This document shows, one piece after another, positions 55,145-64,000 of a stretch of 64,000 nucleotides of DNA. The stretch is taken from NCBI GenBank assembly GCA_903772945.1, contig CAICTM010000011.1:62001-126000 (forward strand), given 5' to 3'. The stretch is from Seminavis robusta (Eukaryota > Bacillariophyta > Bacillariophyceae > Naviculales > Naviculaceae). The notes beneath the pieces were generated by a model. The model was not told the DNA's origin and ran no database searches. It saw only the letters and a list, made by a program, of their open reading frames with translations. The position numbers and the translations under genes were made by a program. Position 1 is the first letter of the stretch, and every line of letters begins with the position of its first letter.

Positions 55145-55857
55145 TGCTGGCATAGATACCAGTAGGAAACAATCAGGACCAGCTTTCAGCAGCATGACGG
55201 CCTGTTAGAAAACTGTTTGTGCTGACGATTCGATTGGTCCAACCGAGCACGACAGGGAGCTGCCCTGTACAATTCGCTCACCTTCGGGGGCTAAGTAATT
55301 GCTAAGTTAACCACCGCTCTCCTCTCTCAGCCAAACTAAGCAAAAGATCTTAGGAAACATTTTGCAAGTACAGCAGTGGTGCCGGTGGTGGTACAGTCGT
55401 ACTACTGGTACCGGTACTAGAGGCACTGCTTTAGAAACTGACATGACCGATTTTCCCGAGCCTCGAGCGAACCTAACCTTCTTTTCACTGCTCTAGCTAG
55501 CTAGCATCCACAGCACTCAGACTCTCAACATCAAGGATACTCCAACGTGGAAGATAGATATCAAAAACCATTCATCGCACTATCCTACCATCCTAAAGGA
55601 ACCCTCTCCCTCCCTCCCTATTCAGTCTGCATCATATCTACTAGTAGTGAGGTGTTGTCGGCTCGACTCGACTCCGCTCAACGTGCACGATGCACCAACG
55701 TGGAAGATAGATTTCACCAGCGTCGATGGCTTCTTCCTGCCATTGTAAAGAACCCTGACCAGCGTGCTGTTGTCTCGTTGCTCGTTCACGTTCCTCGTTC
55801 CTCGTTCGTCGTCCACTGGATCGTGCCGCAACGGTCATGATCCACCATTTGGTAGGA
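55145..55857. other. intergenic, left flank of MITE
   Basis: Contains a direct repeat CAACGTGGAAGATAGAT at about 55544 and 55697, and a TACCGGTACTAG palindrome at about 55410. No supported gene. Confidence 0.45.
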
Positions 55858-56515
55858 TTCTTGAATCGGATTTAGGGCAGAGTTTGAAACTCTACCCTAT
55901 GAGGGCAGAGTTTTGAAACTCTGCCCTAAATCTTGGGTAGAGTTTGAAACTCTGGGGGGTGCCTCAAATCAATCTTGTTTGTCTGAATATATCCCCAACC
56001 ACCTGCATGTGGTACCCATTTGATGCAAACAGGTGGTGAACAGTGGTCAAAGGCGGTAAGTAGTGGTTAAGGCTAATACAGGCGGTAGAATGGTGAACAG
56101 GCGGTAAACAGGTAAACAGGCGGTAAAACAGACGTTTGAAGGCGGTCGGAGGTGGTCGAAAGCGGTTGAAGATGGCTAAACTTGGTCGGAGATGGTACCT
56201 AATCGCCAAACTGTCAGAAAGGTGGGGTAAGAAAGGAAGAGGCAAAACCAGTTGGTTTGAGGCACCCCCCTGCCCTAAACTCTCCCCTAAATCGAAACGG
56301 GACTGCGTAGACAGTAGTAGTGTTTCTACGTAGTCCGTTTCGGATTTAGGGCAGAGTTTCAAACTCTGCCCTATAGGGTATTGAAACTCTGCCCTAATAA
56401 TTAGGGCAGAGTTTGAAACTTTGCCCTATAGGGTAGAGTTTGAGAAACTCTACCCTATAGGGCAGAGTTTCAAACTCTACCCTATTCGAAACTCTGCCCT
56501 AAATCAGGGATTCCC
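55858..56515. mobile_element. foldback MITE-like element rich in palindromes
   Basis: Both ends are packed with a 15-base near-palindrome (AGAGTTTGAAACTCT or AGAGTTTCAAACTCT) flanked by GGGC/GCCC: three copies at 55870-55955 and about five at 56343-56508. An inner inverted repeat GGGGTGCCTCAAA/TTTGAGGCACCCC (about 55954-55968 and 56256-56271) brackets a centre of GGCGGTAAACAGG repeats (56035-56125). Another small hairpin, GACTGCGTAGA...TCTACGTAGTC, is at about 56302-56331. No coding capacity. Outer ends read GATTTAGGGCAG/CTGCCCTAAATC, so it can form one large hairpin. Confidence 0.75.
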
Positions 56516-56634
56516 CTTTGAGGCACGCTCCAGAAGCGGCTGGGCAGCAACATAGTCCGCTCTCACCACATAGTAACCTGATAATCAAGAACAGCAACAA
56601 CAGCAACAGCAACAACATCTCTCATTGCTACATC

Positions 56635-58026
56635 ATGTCCGCCCAGCCAAGCAAGACACAGGAGTTGTGCACTTCTGGTACCAGCACTGGCCTTCCGTTG
56701 CTGGTTGACCACAATGAGCTTTGGGTTGGACAGATCCTTCCATTTCTGGGAATGGGGCAGTTTGCCTTTGTTGGCAGTGTCAACAAGCAGTGGAACAAGC
56801 TCTATCAAGAATACTGTGCCACTGTGGCGAATCCTTCTTTAGTCAAGAAATCAAATAACTCCTGGCATGGAAATCGCGCAGCAAAATACAGAGATACGTA
56901 TTACTCAGCAGCATTCTACAATGTATCCACCGCTGAATATTGGCACAACTATGAATGCTCAGAGAACAATGATGTCTGCACTGTAATTGCTAAACTGGGG
57001 TCTCTGTCCGTGCTTCAGTGGGCCCGTGAACATGATTTTCCATGGGATGAAAGGACATGTGCCAATGCTGCCAAGGGTGGCCATTTGGATGTCTTGAAAT
57101 GGGCACGTGAAATTGGTTGCCAGTGGGATAAATGGACATGTGTCAATGCTGCCCAAACTGGCCATTTGGACATCCTGAAATGGGCACGTGAAAATGGCTG
57201 CCCTTGGGATGAACAGACGTGCAAATCTGCTGCTCTCCATGGCCAACTTGCACTCCTGAAATGGGCACGTGCAAATGGTTGCCGGTGGGATGAACAGACA
57301 TATACCACTGCTGCTCACCATGGCCAACTTGAACTCCTGAAATGGGCACATGGAAATGGCTGCCCTTGGGATGAACAGACGTGCAAATCTGCTGCTCGCC
57401 ATGGCCAACTTGCACTCCTGAAATGGGCACGTGAAAATGGCTGCCCTTGGGATGAATGGACATGTGCTCTTGCTGCTTTCCATGGCCATTTGGACATCCT
57501 GAAATGGTCCAGGGAAAATGGTTGTCCATGGGATGAACATACGTGCGGCTTTGCTGCATCCGGAGGGCAATTGGATGTCCTGAAATGGTGCAGAGAAAAT
57601 GGTTGTCTATGGGATGAACGGACGTGCTCAGCTGCTGCTGTCAATGGCCAGTTGGACATCCTGAAATGGAGCAGAGAGAATGGCTGCGGTTGGAGCGAAA
57701 CAACATGTGCCACTGCTGCTGGCCATGGCCAACTTGAACCCCTGAAATGGGCCAGAGAGAATGGCTGCCCTTGGGATGAACAGACGTGCTCATCTGCTGC
57801 TGGTGATGGCCATTTAGAGGTCCTCAAATATGCCCATGAAAATGGCTGCCCATGGGATGAACGGACATGCAAGTATGCTGCTGGAAGGGGTCAATTAGGG
57901 GTCCTCAAATATGCACATGAGAATGGGTGCCCTTGGGATGAAGGGACCTGGCGAAGCGCAAAAGAATATGGCAATGCGTACTTGTTGCAATGGTTGCGAG
58001 ATAATGGATGCCCAGGAGCCAAATAA
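56635..58026 (+). CDS. ankyrin-repeat protein, 13 repeats of 27 residues
   Basis: 463 residues, ATG at 56635 (the open frame continues upstream without an ATG to the MITE end). The first 100 residues hold a possible F-box-like part (NELWVGQILPFLGMGQFAFV, NKQWNKLYQEYC). The remainder is 12 complete and one partial repeat of 27 residues with consensus LKWARENGCPWDE.TC..AA..GQL.L, the W-type ankyrin repeat shared with amoebal giant viruses and expanded in diatoms. Units are 81 bases long and near-identical in places, so copy number may vary. F-box plus ankyrin would suggest substrate adaptor, an inference only. Confidence 0.85.
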   Translation: MSAQPSKTQELCTSGTSTGLPLLVDHNELWVGQILPFLGMGQFAFVGSVNKQWNKLYQEYCATVANPSLVKKSNNSWHGNRAAKYRDTYYSAAFYNVSTAEYWHNYECSENNDVCTVIAKLGSLSVLQWAREHDFPWDERTCANAAKGGHLDVLKWAREIGCQWDKWTCVNAAQTGHLDILKWARENGCPWDEQTCKSAALHGQLALLKWARANGCRWDEQTYTTAAHHGQLELLKWAHGNGCPWDEQTCKSAARHGQLALLKWARENGCPWDEWTCALAAFHGHLDILKWSRENGCPWDEHTCGFAASGGQLDVLKWCRENGCLWDERTCSAAAVNGQLDILKWSRENGCGWSETTCATAAGHGQLEPLKWARENGCPWDEQTCSSAAGDGHLEVLKYAHENGCPWDERTCKYAAGRGQLGVLKYAHENGCPWDEGTWRSAKEYGNAYLLQWLRDNGCPGAK

Positions 58027-58485
58027 TTTGATTTGATTGAAAACACAGGTGGATCTGGCTAGCTAGAATATTCTTTAATACTAAGAGATACAGGCAGCTT
58101 CGGTTTTAAAGATTCAAACGCGTGCCAGGTTTTCTCGTACACTTCTACGAGAGCTCGAGTAGATGTGTACCAAGAAGGTCGGCACGCGTTTGCATCAATA
58201 AAATCGAAGCTGCTCGTACCTAATTACTAGCAAAGCTACGGTAGAACATACTCATGTGCATGTGTTTACCACCCGGTTGCAGCACCCGCAGCGGCGCCCC
58301 TCCAGTCTGTTCACCTTCCCAGCTGGTAGCAGCATATCCTTTGGCAGGAGTGGCATCGAATCCAAATGTCTCCTACCTGCAGCCAGCGACGTGAAGAGAT
58401 TCTTTGATATTTGATGTGAAGCTGTCATGGTGGCTCCCGTGGCTCGATTGATCGATTGTTGGTATCGTATTGTTCCTGCTCTTTG
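58027..58485. other. intergenic with a foldback hairpin
   Basis: Includes an inverted repeat at 58089-58217: GCAGCTTCGGTTTTAAAGAT...ACGCGTGCC pairs with GGCACGCGT...ATAAAATCGAAGCTGC, with an inner GGTTTTCTCGTACAC/GTGTACCAAGAAGG pair. Total arm about 55-60 bases. It may be in the 3' UTR of the ankyrin gene. Confidence 0.7.
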
Positions 58486-59484
58486 TCATCCCGGTTTCAT
58501 TTTGTCCCCACTTCTTCCACTCCGGTAGCTAAAGAATTCCGGTTGATTGCGAAGCATTTCAAATAGCATGGTCGTGCGTCCCTGTGACGAAGCGAGCCCC
58601 AATAGGTGTGTGGAAACTGGCATGGAAAAGTTTTCTGGCGCCGGATAGAGTTCCAACAATTCGGCCAGACCCGTACTCCAACCTCGCAATCCGGCTTGTA
58701 TGGCCAAGTCCAATGCCAGTTTTCCTTGTTGGTTGGTTATCCGTGCTGCTTTGGGATATCGGTTGGCAATGCTGGTCAGAAACTGTTCTTCCGGATCGTC
58801 ATCGGGTGAATAGATGCCAGCCACAATGTGAAGTGGGTGGTTCCCCTGCTGATCTGCCTTGCCAAAGTCGTCCCCATATCGCTTCATGGCCCTTTCCAAA
58901 AGAGCATACGGGAAATTGTTGGCTCGGAGACAGGCGTGTACCATGGGAGATTCCCAATCATAGTCTCCCGAAGGATCCAATGCGACTGCCAAGGGTTGCA
59001 CGCAATCCCAAAGATGTTGACTGGTTGTCTTTTGGTTTGAGTGCTCATGATAATGTCTGTCATAGTATTTGGATCGTTCTTCACTCATGAGAATACTTTG
59101 TGACAAATTATCAATGGGACGCATGAGGGTATCATCTTGTTGCAGTGCCGAATGAGCGGCTTCTCTCACCAACGTGCGAACCACGTCGGCTCTGGGAGCG
59201 TGACAAACGGCCACATGGAGTGGAGTGCGGCCAAAGGTATCTCGAGACAGTGCCAAGGAGGGAGCTTTTTGAAGAATGGTTTCCACAATGGACACTGGCA
59301 CTGTTGGGAGACACACTGAGGCGTGCAGCAGTGAGGATTGCTGCGTCAAGGGCTCATCCGGGCCAAATGTTTCCAGCAAAGTAGAAGGCTCCATCAAGGT
59401 GTCTGAGGACGTCACTTCTTTCAGTCTCGTGGCCAATCCTTCCCAGTTTTCTTGGAGAGCCAATTCAAATAGATAATCACCCAT
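58486..59484 (-). CDS. ankyrin-repeat protein
   Basis: 332 residues in one exon, ATG at 59484. Has canonical ankyrin features (DTFGRTPLHVAVCHAPRADV, KADQQGNHPLHIVAGIYSPD, NQQGKLALDLAIQAGLRGWS), so of the standard 33-residue kind, unlike the 27-residue repeats of its neighbour. Helical segments between repeats are poorly conserved. No transmembrane or signal sequence. Probable protein-protein interaction scaffold; partner unknown. Confidence 0.85.
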   Translation of the reverse strand: MGDYLFELALQENWEGLATRLKEVTSSDTLMEPSTLLETFGPDEPLTQQSSLLHASVCLPTVPVSIVETILQKAPSLALSRDTFGRTPLHVAVCHAPRADVVRTLVREAAHSALQQDDTLMRPIDNLSQSILMSEERSKYYDRHYHEHSNQKTTSQHLWDCVQPLAVALDPSGDYDWESPMVHACLRANNFPYALLERAMKRYGDDFGKADQQGNHPLHIVAGIYSPDDDPEEQFLTSIANRYPKAARITNQQGKLALDLAIQAGLRGWSTGLAELLELYPAPENFSMPVSTHLLGLASSQGRTTMLFEMLRNQPEFFSYRSGRSGDKMKPG

Positions 59485-60148
59485 TGAATCCAATCAGTAC
59501 CTTTCTCAGCTAGAGCTCCTTGCTGAATGCGTGCTTGTACTGTATGGTCCCAAGCTTGTAATAGCTTCAGCCATCATGACAAGCACATCATGCATGCATG
59601 GCTGGACGCCATCAGCTGTCCAATCTCGATGCAATAATAATGCTATACATGTTTTTAAATGTATTGTACGGCACTGGCAGTGTGAATTCGTGTGTTCTAT
59701 TTTAAGTGAGTCCCACCGCAGCTAGTTTCAAAAAGAGCGACAGTCGGATGAATGTTGCAGACGACTGCACGGTGCTTCGTGTCAAACCGTGGGGTTGTCA
59801 AGAGCTCCTGAAAAGTTTGAGAGGCTCCGTCATGGCTTCGAGTCTTTTTCACACAAGGGCGGACCCAAGCCTGGCACTGATGTAGCTCAGAACTCCCTCG
59901 CGGAAAACCAGAAGCTACGTGAGATCTAGAAAGTTGCAAGTTGAGAAGAGTCAAGATAGCTTGTTCCAGCAGTCCAGGTCTAATAAAAGTACATAGAAGA
60001 TTTGAAACAATTACGCCTATGCTTATGTGGTACTTTTAGGCTACGGTGCAGCTTGGCATCATTTCTTCGTCACGGCAGAGCTGATGAAGCAATTGCTGCA
60101 TGTACCAGTTGGATCAGGAGACTGCTCGCATTCCTCCAGACAGTCGCT
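59485..60148. other. intergenic
   Basis: No supported gene. Divergent or 3' flank of the neighbouring minus genes. Confidence 0.35.
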
Positions 60149-60550
60149 TCAATAACCATTCTGCTCGCAGCAGCCGCGACTAAGGCAGCACTCGTTACAA
60201 ACCCATTGCGAGTCGCATAAGTCACACATAAACTTGCAATCGGCGCAGCAGCTCTGAGCACAGATTTCGCACCGTCCGTATCCACCTGCTGGATTGTAAA
60301 AATCCAAGCAGAAATCACACATCATTGCATTCTTTCCCTCTTCGACACGTTGTTCAGCACGTTGTTTTCTCTCTTCCATCACTTTGACGCGTTTGTTTGC
60401 TTGTTCGTGGAGACTTCCGAACTCTTCACGAATCTGAACAAGATCATCGTACCTTCTTGCCGACGTGACGGCCTTTGTCGCCTGCTCTTGCCAAGATGGC
60501 GGCAGCGGAGGCTCGCTAATTGATTTGTTGGTTTGCGAGCGTGTTTTCAT
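60149..60550 (-). CDS. small Cys-rich zinc-binding protein
   Basis: 133 residues, ATG at 60550. Starts with a basic, polar part, then a charged helix likely to form coiled coil (RKQRAEQRVEEGKNAMM), then seventeen Cys in the last 60 residues: CDFCLDFY, CEICAQSCCADC, CDLCDSQWVCNECC. The CxxC pairs suggest two or three bound zinc ions, in a layout like FYVE/PHD/RING-type fingers without matching a named one. Clean start and stop and strong Cys periodicity support a real gene. Function unknown. Confidence 0.6.
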   Translation of the reverse strand: MKTRSQTNKSISEPPLPPSWQEQATKAVTSARRYDDLVQIREEFGSLHEQANKRVKVMEERKQRAEQRVEEGKNAMMCDFCLDFYNPAGGYGRCEICAQSCCADCKFMCDLCDSQWVCNECCLSRGCCEQNGY

Positions 60551-61184
60551 TGTTTTGCGTTCGAACGTTGTGAGCTTCTTGACCGTATTGCCTTGTACTC
60601 GTCTCCTTTTAGAGAATATATGAACCTTTGGATGTCATACTGTCTGTGGAGGAGAATTCAAGCATTCAAAAAAGTCAGGCTTTGCTGCAAACACAACGTT
60701 AGAAACCTTCAATCTCGGAAGCTCATTTGATTTGAATGAGTGACAGTTGATTGAATCAATCGAATCATTCAATCTTCCAATCAGTGGCAAGATGAGCCAT
60801 TCCAACATGTGCACTCATCAAATGCATCTCTATCACGTTGCCTGTCCAATGCCCTTTGTTGAGCCTCTGCTTCACATGCATATGGCAGCTTTCAATACTC
60901 CTTCCTCCTGCCCCTCATGGACTACAGTGCCATCCCGTACCTAATACTTGTGACTACGGTAGCTAGCTAGGCTATGATCTCAATCGTTAAAGATCTTCGC
61001 ATTATTATTGGTGTTTTAGAAGGTACGTTGGATCCTCATTTTTTATGCTCATAGCTTGGTCCAAAAGGCTCCCTCCGACAACGAAAGACACCCCACCGGT
61101 ATCAAATCGCGCACTACACATCCATTACTTCCATATAAAGTACACTACTACCGGTAGCCACAGCTAGTATCATACGGCAGTACC
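60551..61184. other. intergenic
   Basis: Upstream of two divergent genes. A GTAGCTAGCTAGGC cluster lies at about 60957-60971 and CTACTACCGGTAGCC at about 61145. No supported gene. Confidence 0.4.
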
Positions 61185-61856
61185 ATGTCCCACCTCCGCC
61201 GACTGAACCCCGAAGCAGTGACTCAGGAAGAGTTAAACAGTCGAACGAGCAATGAGCGTCAACAACAAGAAGCAACGTTTGCGGGTCGGCCGTTGTTACC
61301 GTCGAATCCCAATGATGCGGAAAAGCTAGAGCAAGAACGACGTACTCGAGAAGAACGAGCGCGACAAGAAGCTCAGTATGACAATTACATTATTGTACCC
61401 AAGAAAGGCCAACCTCGGCCCAAGCCTCTTTCCGAAATGAAAGCGGACTCTTTGGCGGCAGCGCAAGAAAAAACGGCGGCTCTCGTCAAGAAAAGTGAAG
61501 CCGAATTTGCCGCTCGAAAAGCTAAACAGGCGGGGAAACAAGGAGGAACTTCTTCCAAGCCGACAACTAGTAGTAGTGTTCCATCGCCAGCTAAGCAGCC
61601 AGCAACGTCAGCGTCTCCGGCACCAGCACCCCCCAAACCTTCGACAGCCACTGCTAGTGCTCCTGCTCCAGCACCCCCCAAAATAGCTTCAGCTCCTGCT
61701 CCAGCCACGCAAACTGCTGCTGCCGATCCCAACACGACCACCACAACGACCACCACTGCCGATGGAAAGACCACAACGACTACCACAACAACCTACACTA
61801 CCGCCAGCACGTCGGATGCCTCCAATCCACCCACGTCGTGCTGTGTTGTACTGTAG
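61185..61856 (+). CDS. hypothetical protein ending in a CAAX box
   Basis: 223 residues, one exon, ATG at 61185. The N-terminal half is charged and helical (EEARQEAQYDNY-like text, AEKLEQERRTREERARQEAQ), and includes NYIIVPKKGQPRPKPLSE. The second half is Ala/Pro/Thr-rich disordered sequence with Thr runs encoded by ACC/ACA repeats. The C-terminus is SCCVVL: CVVL fits a CAAX box with Leu at X, the rule for geranylgeranylation by GGTase-I, and the preceding Cys could be palmitoylated. This predicts membrane attachment by lipid. No recognised domain. Confidence 0.75.
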   Translation: MSHLRRLNPEAVTQEELNSRTSNERQQQEATFAGRPLLPSNPNDAEKLEQERRTREERARQEAQYDNYIIVPKKGQPRPKPLSEMKADSLAAAQEKTAALVKKSEAEFAARKAKQAGKQGGTSSKPTTSSSVPSPAKQPATSASPAPAPPKPSTATASAPAPAPPKIASAPAPATQTAAADPNTTTTTTTTADGKTTTTTTTTYTTASTSDASNPPTSCCVVL

Positions 61857-62330
61857 ACATAGGAACAGGCACATCAATCAATAACTTATACACCAACGAG
61901 TGTAGCAGGATAAAAACCAGTACTTTGGCGCATTCAACCATGCCAGTTGCTTCGGTGTATGTACCAATTTGTATTTAACCATGGGTGATTGAGATACCAA
62001 CTAGCTAGAACTGATCCAAAAAACCAATTTGATGTGGTGTGTTATAGTGCCGATCGCACCTTGGAAATTTAAAAACACATTCAGTAAATGACGAATGCTA
62101 TTGATCTTAGTGTTTGATGCTAGTATACATTGGGCGGCAACGTTCATTATTTGAATCGAATCATTCATTTGTGCGTTTGGAGGCGAGACTCTTATCTTAG
62201 TCTACTCACAGAAGAAAGTGACAGGCTGTCGCACTTGACAAATGCAATTACAGTGACACTGCAGTTCGTGTCAGTGTCGGATGGATCCATACCTGATCGA
62301 ATCAACGTTTGTAGGCAGAATTGTCGTCTC
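61857..62330. other. intergenic
   Basis: Convergent 3' ends of the CAAX-box gene and the BFR2/AATF gene. No supported gene. Confidence 0.4.
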
Positions 62331-63185
62331 TTAGTTGTCTTGTTTCTTCGTATTGTTGTTGTTGTTACTATTCCAAGCCCCCCCAAAGAGTGACCCAAAC
62401 CATTCGTCATCGGTGAGATTGGTCTTGCAGAACTGTTTGCTCTTGGAGACGGGGAAACAAAAGTTGACCAACTTGGGGATCTCCACGTAACGGATCTTTC
62501 GTCCTTTGCTGGCCTTTCGATCGACTTGGTTCTTCTTGTTTTGAGTCTTCCATCGCTGATTCGTGTCGTTGTCATTGTCGTTATTATTATTATTGGCCAC
62601 GACAAACTCTTTGAGCATTTGTTGATAGACTTTGGAATCGTCAAAGTCGGTACTACTACTTGTTGTTGTTGTTTGTTGTCGAATTTCGTCGTGTGCCACG
62701 GTAGCTTCGACTTGTTGCCAAAAGGACGAATCCATGACTTTGAACTGCTGCGATGCACTCGCCAATCCAGAATGCAACCTCAAATCCTGATGACGGCGAT
62801 TCAGAACTTCTTTCCAACCATCCCGGCAAATCTCGTATTCCGATTGCAACGTTTCGTCCGAATCATCATCCTCTTTTCTCTCCCACCCCATGAGTGTACG
62901 TCGTGCCGTCAACAACTGCTCCAGCAATTGATCGCATTCCGTTGGCACAGAATCATCCTCGTTAGTACTAGTAGTCGCTTGCTGCAAATTCCGTTGCACC
63001 AAAATCCGTGTTTCCACGAGATGACTGTAGATTTTGGTTTGACTCTTGGCGGCTTTGGCACGGGAAACATCCTTGTCGCTGCGTTTCTTGCGCAGTTTGG
63101 CTGCCACACGATCTTCCGATTCCAAACTCTCCACATGGTCAAACGCCGACAGCACTCGTTTCTTCTTGGACGACGAAGACGGCAT
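62331..63185 (-). CDS. BFR2: BFR2/AATF ribosome-biogenesis protein
   Basis: 284 residues, one exon. C-terminal block VDRKASKGRKIRYVEIPKLV with NFCFPV is the TRAUB domain; the middle has KSQTKIYSHLVETRILVQRN and SEYEICRDGWKEVLNRRHQD, the AATF/Che-1 leucine-zipper region. The family acts in early 40S (SSU processome) assembly in the nucleolus. This copy is shorter than animal AATF because the acidic N-terminus is only a basic leader here (SSSKKKRVLSAFDHVES). Asn/Asp runs (near residue 205) are low-complexity. Confidence 0.85.
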   Translation of the reverse strand: MPSSSSKKKRVLSAFDHVESLESEDRVAAKLRKKRSDKDVSRAKAAKSQTKIYSHLVETRILVQRNLQQATTSTNEDDSVPTECDQLLEQLLTARRTLMGWERKEDDDSDETLQSEYEICRDGWKEVLNRRHQDLRLHSGLASASQQFKVMDSSFWQQVEATVAHDEIRQQTTTTSSSTDFDDSKVYQQMLKEFVVANNNNNDNDNDTNQRWKTQNKKNQVDRKASKGRKIRYVEIPKLVNFCFPVSKSKQFCKTNLTDDEWFGSLFGGAWNSNNNNNTKKQDN

Positions 63186-63696
63186 AATAATGGTATGGTG
63201 GGCAGTGTTTGTTGTGCTGTTGCTTGTGGTTTTGTTCTTTGAAAAAAGGAAGGAAAATGAGCAGTGGTGTTGGTGGAGTCACGTGAGGCGGCCAGACGAA
63301 CACACCACAGGAGGATTCAATCAGCAGAGCTGTGTTTGCGCTGCTTTGCTGTCGAAGCTCCGAGGAACGAAGCCTGCGCCGTCCGTGAGTCCGTACCGGT
63401 ACAGTACCGGTATGGATGACTGCCGATGACCCCCGCCGAGCAGCACCAGTCTCTCTTTCCTCGAGCTCTTCGAATTCGGAAGAGCGACGGAACTAATAAT
63501 GCAATAATACGTGTACTAGCTAGTACCGGTAGTCTATGTATCAAAGATTCCAGGGTGCAGACCGCGGAGTAACGTTAATTAAAAAGTAATAATTATTAGC
63601 TACCGGTAAGTATGTGGGGTTTCACACGACCGATTTGAGTACTCTAAAACAAAAACATCGTACTATTAAGGTGGTAGGAATCTCCTTTCGTTTTTG
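63186..63696. other. intergenic
   Basis: Upstream of the BFR2/AATF ATG. GTACCGGTACAGTACCGGTAT at about 63392-63413 and TAGCTAGTACCGGTAGTC at about 63517-63534 are further examples of the recurrent palindromes. Confidence 0.45.
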
Positions 63697-64000
63697 ATCA
63701 AAATGACCGTAAACTTTAAAAACTCTTCTAGTCTGCTTCTTAGAGATTTAGAGAAACGGGAAAAGTTTTCGCCGTAGATACTGTAGGCTGTAGCGTACGT
63801 ACAGCTTTACTGTACCGTACTGTAATAGTTAAAATCGCTTGAATTAGGAACAGTTAACAGTTGATCAAAATGACCGTAAAGTTAAAAACTCTACGGTACT
63901 GCTTGTATGTCTGACCTACTAGAGAGAGATTTAACGGAAAGACGAAGCGTTTTTCGTCTGTAGATGGTGGTACGTACTGTAGTATATCTTAAATCAGCTA
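63697..64000. repeat. two direct repeats of about 166 bases
   Basis: GATCAAAATGACCGTAAA starts at about 63697 and again at about 63863; the following bases (AAAAACTCT...AGAGATTTA...CGAA/CGTTTTTCGTC...TGTAGAT) recur in the same order with differences. The second unit reaches the right edge. No coding potential. Confidence 0.7.

Noticed and set aside
56959-57872. Minus-strand frames over the ankyrin repeats
   Set aside because: Antisense of a tandem coding repeat; repeated text follows the 81-base period.

Overview
The window is eukaryotic nuclear DNA, most likely from a pennate diatom. The evidence is: short GT-AG introns of about 80-150 bases and several micro-exons; a signal peptide followed by an AFAP transit motif on a carotenoid-oxygenase-like protein; copia-type retroelement remnants of the CoDi kind; two proteins sharing a C-terminal domain with a 'REY...PSCS.GPPI.LGW' signature that I associate with diatoms; and host genes such as COX10, RAD16, NCA2 and BFR2/AATF. 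Intergenic DNA is rich in the palindromes (TA)CCGG(TA) and CTAGCTAG. The species is not identified.

Layout. 1-10 kb is a transposon graveyard: a decayed minus-strand Plavaka/CACTA-like transposase (1-2960), a decayed Ty1/copia element (3430-6610), two Ty3/gypsy 3' ends with LTRs in perfect inverted orientation (6612-8719), and a truncated, frameshifted DUF6729-like zinc-ribbon gene (8697-10019). 10.9-17 kb holds the two REY/PSCS paralogues flanking a TPR protein whose N-terminal half carries a HET-like motif. 17.2-20.3 kb is a divergent pair of cathepsin X/Z-like proteases. 20.8-33.3 kb is host genes: a large coiled-coil protein, an aldo/keto reductase, an Upf1-like SF1 helicase, a carotenoid-oxygenase-fold protein lacking every iron ligand, and a monoglyceride-lipase-like hydrolase. 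33.6-34.9 kb is copia debris. 35.1-40.6 kb is a ten-exon RAD16-like SNF2/RING protein. 41-45.4 kb has two unrecognised genes and COX10. 45.8-51.3 kb is again mobile DNA: copia RT/RNase H pieces and a DDE-transposase-like gene whose middle has been replaced by an antisense alpha/beta-hydrolase fragment. 52.2-63.2 kb has NCA2, a foldback MITE, two ankyrin proteins, a cysteine-rich small protein, a CAAX-box protein and BFR2/AATF.

The host genes do not form an operon or an obvious pathway: functions span chromatin repair, haem A synthesis, lysosomal proteolysis, ribosome biogenesis and mitochondrial biogenesis, as expected for ordinary nuclear DNA. Most intact genes sit in clusters separated by retroelement islands. 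I saw no CRISPR array, operon, rRNA or convincing tRNA. Exon structures were derived by hand from GT-AG sites, reading-frame continuity and remembered protein families; they need transcript support.
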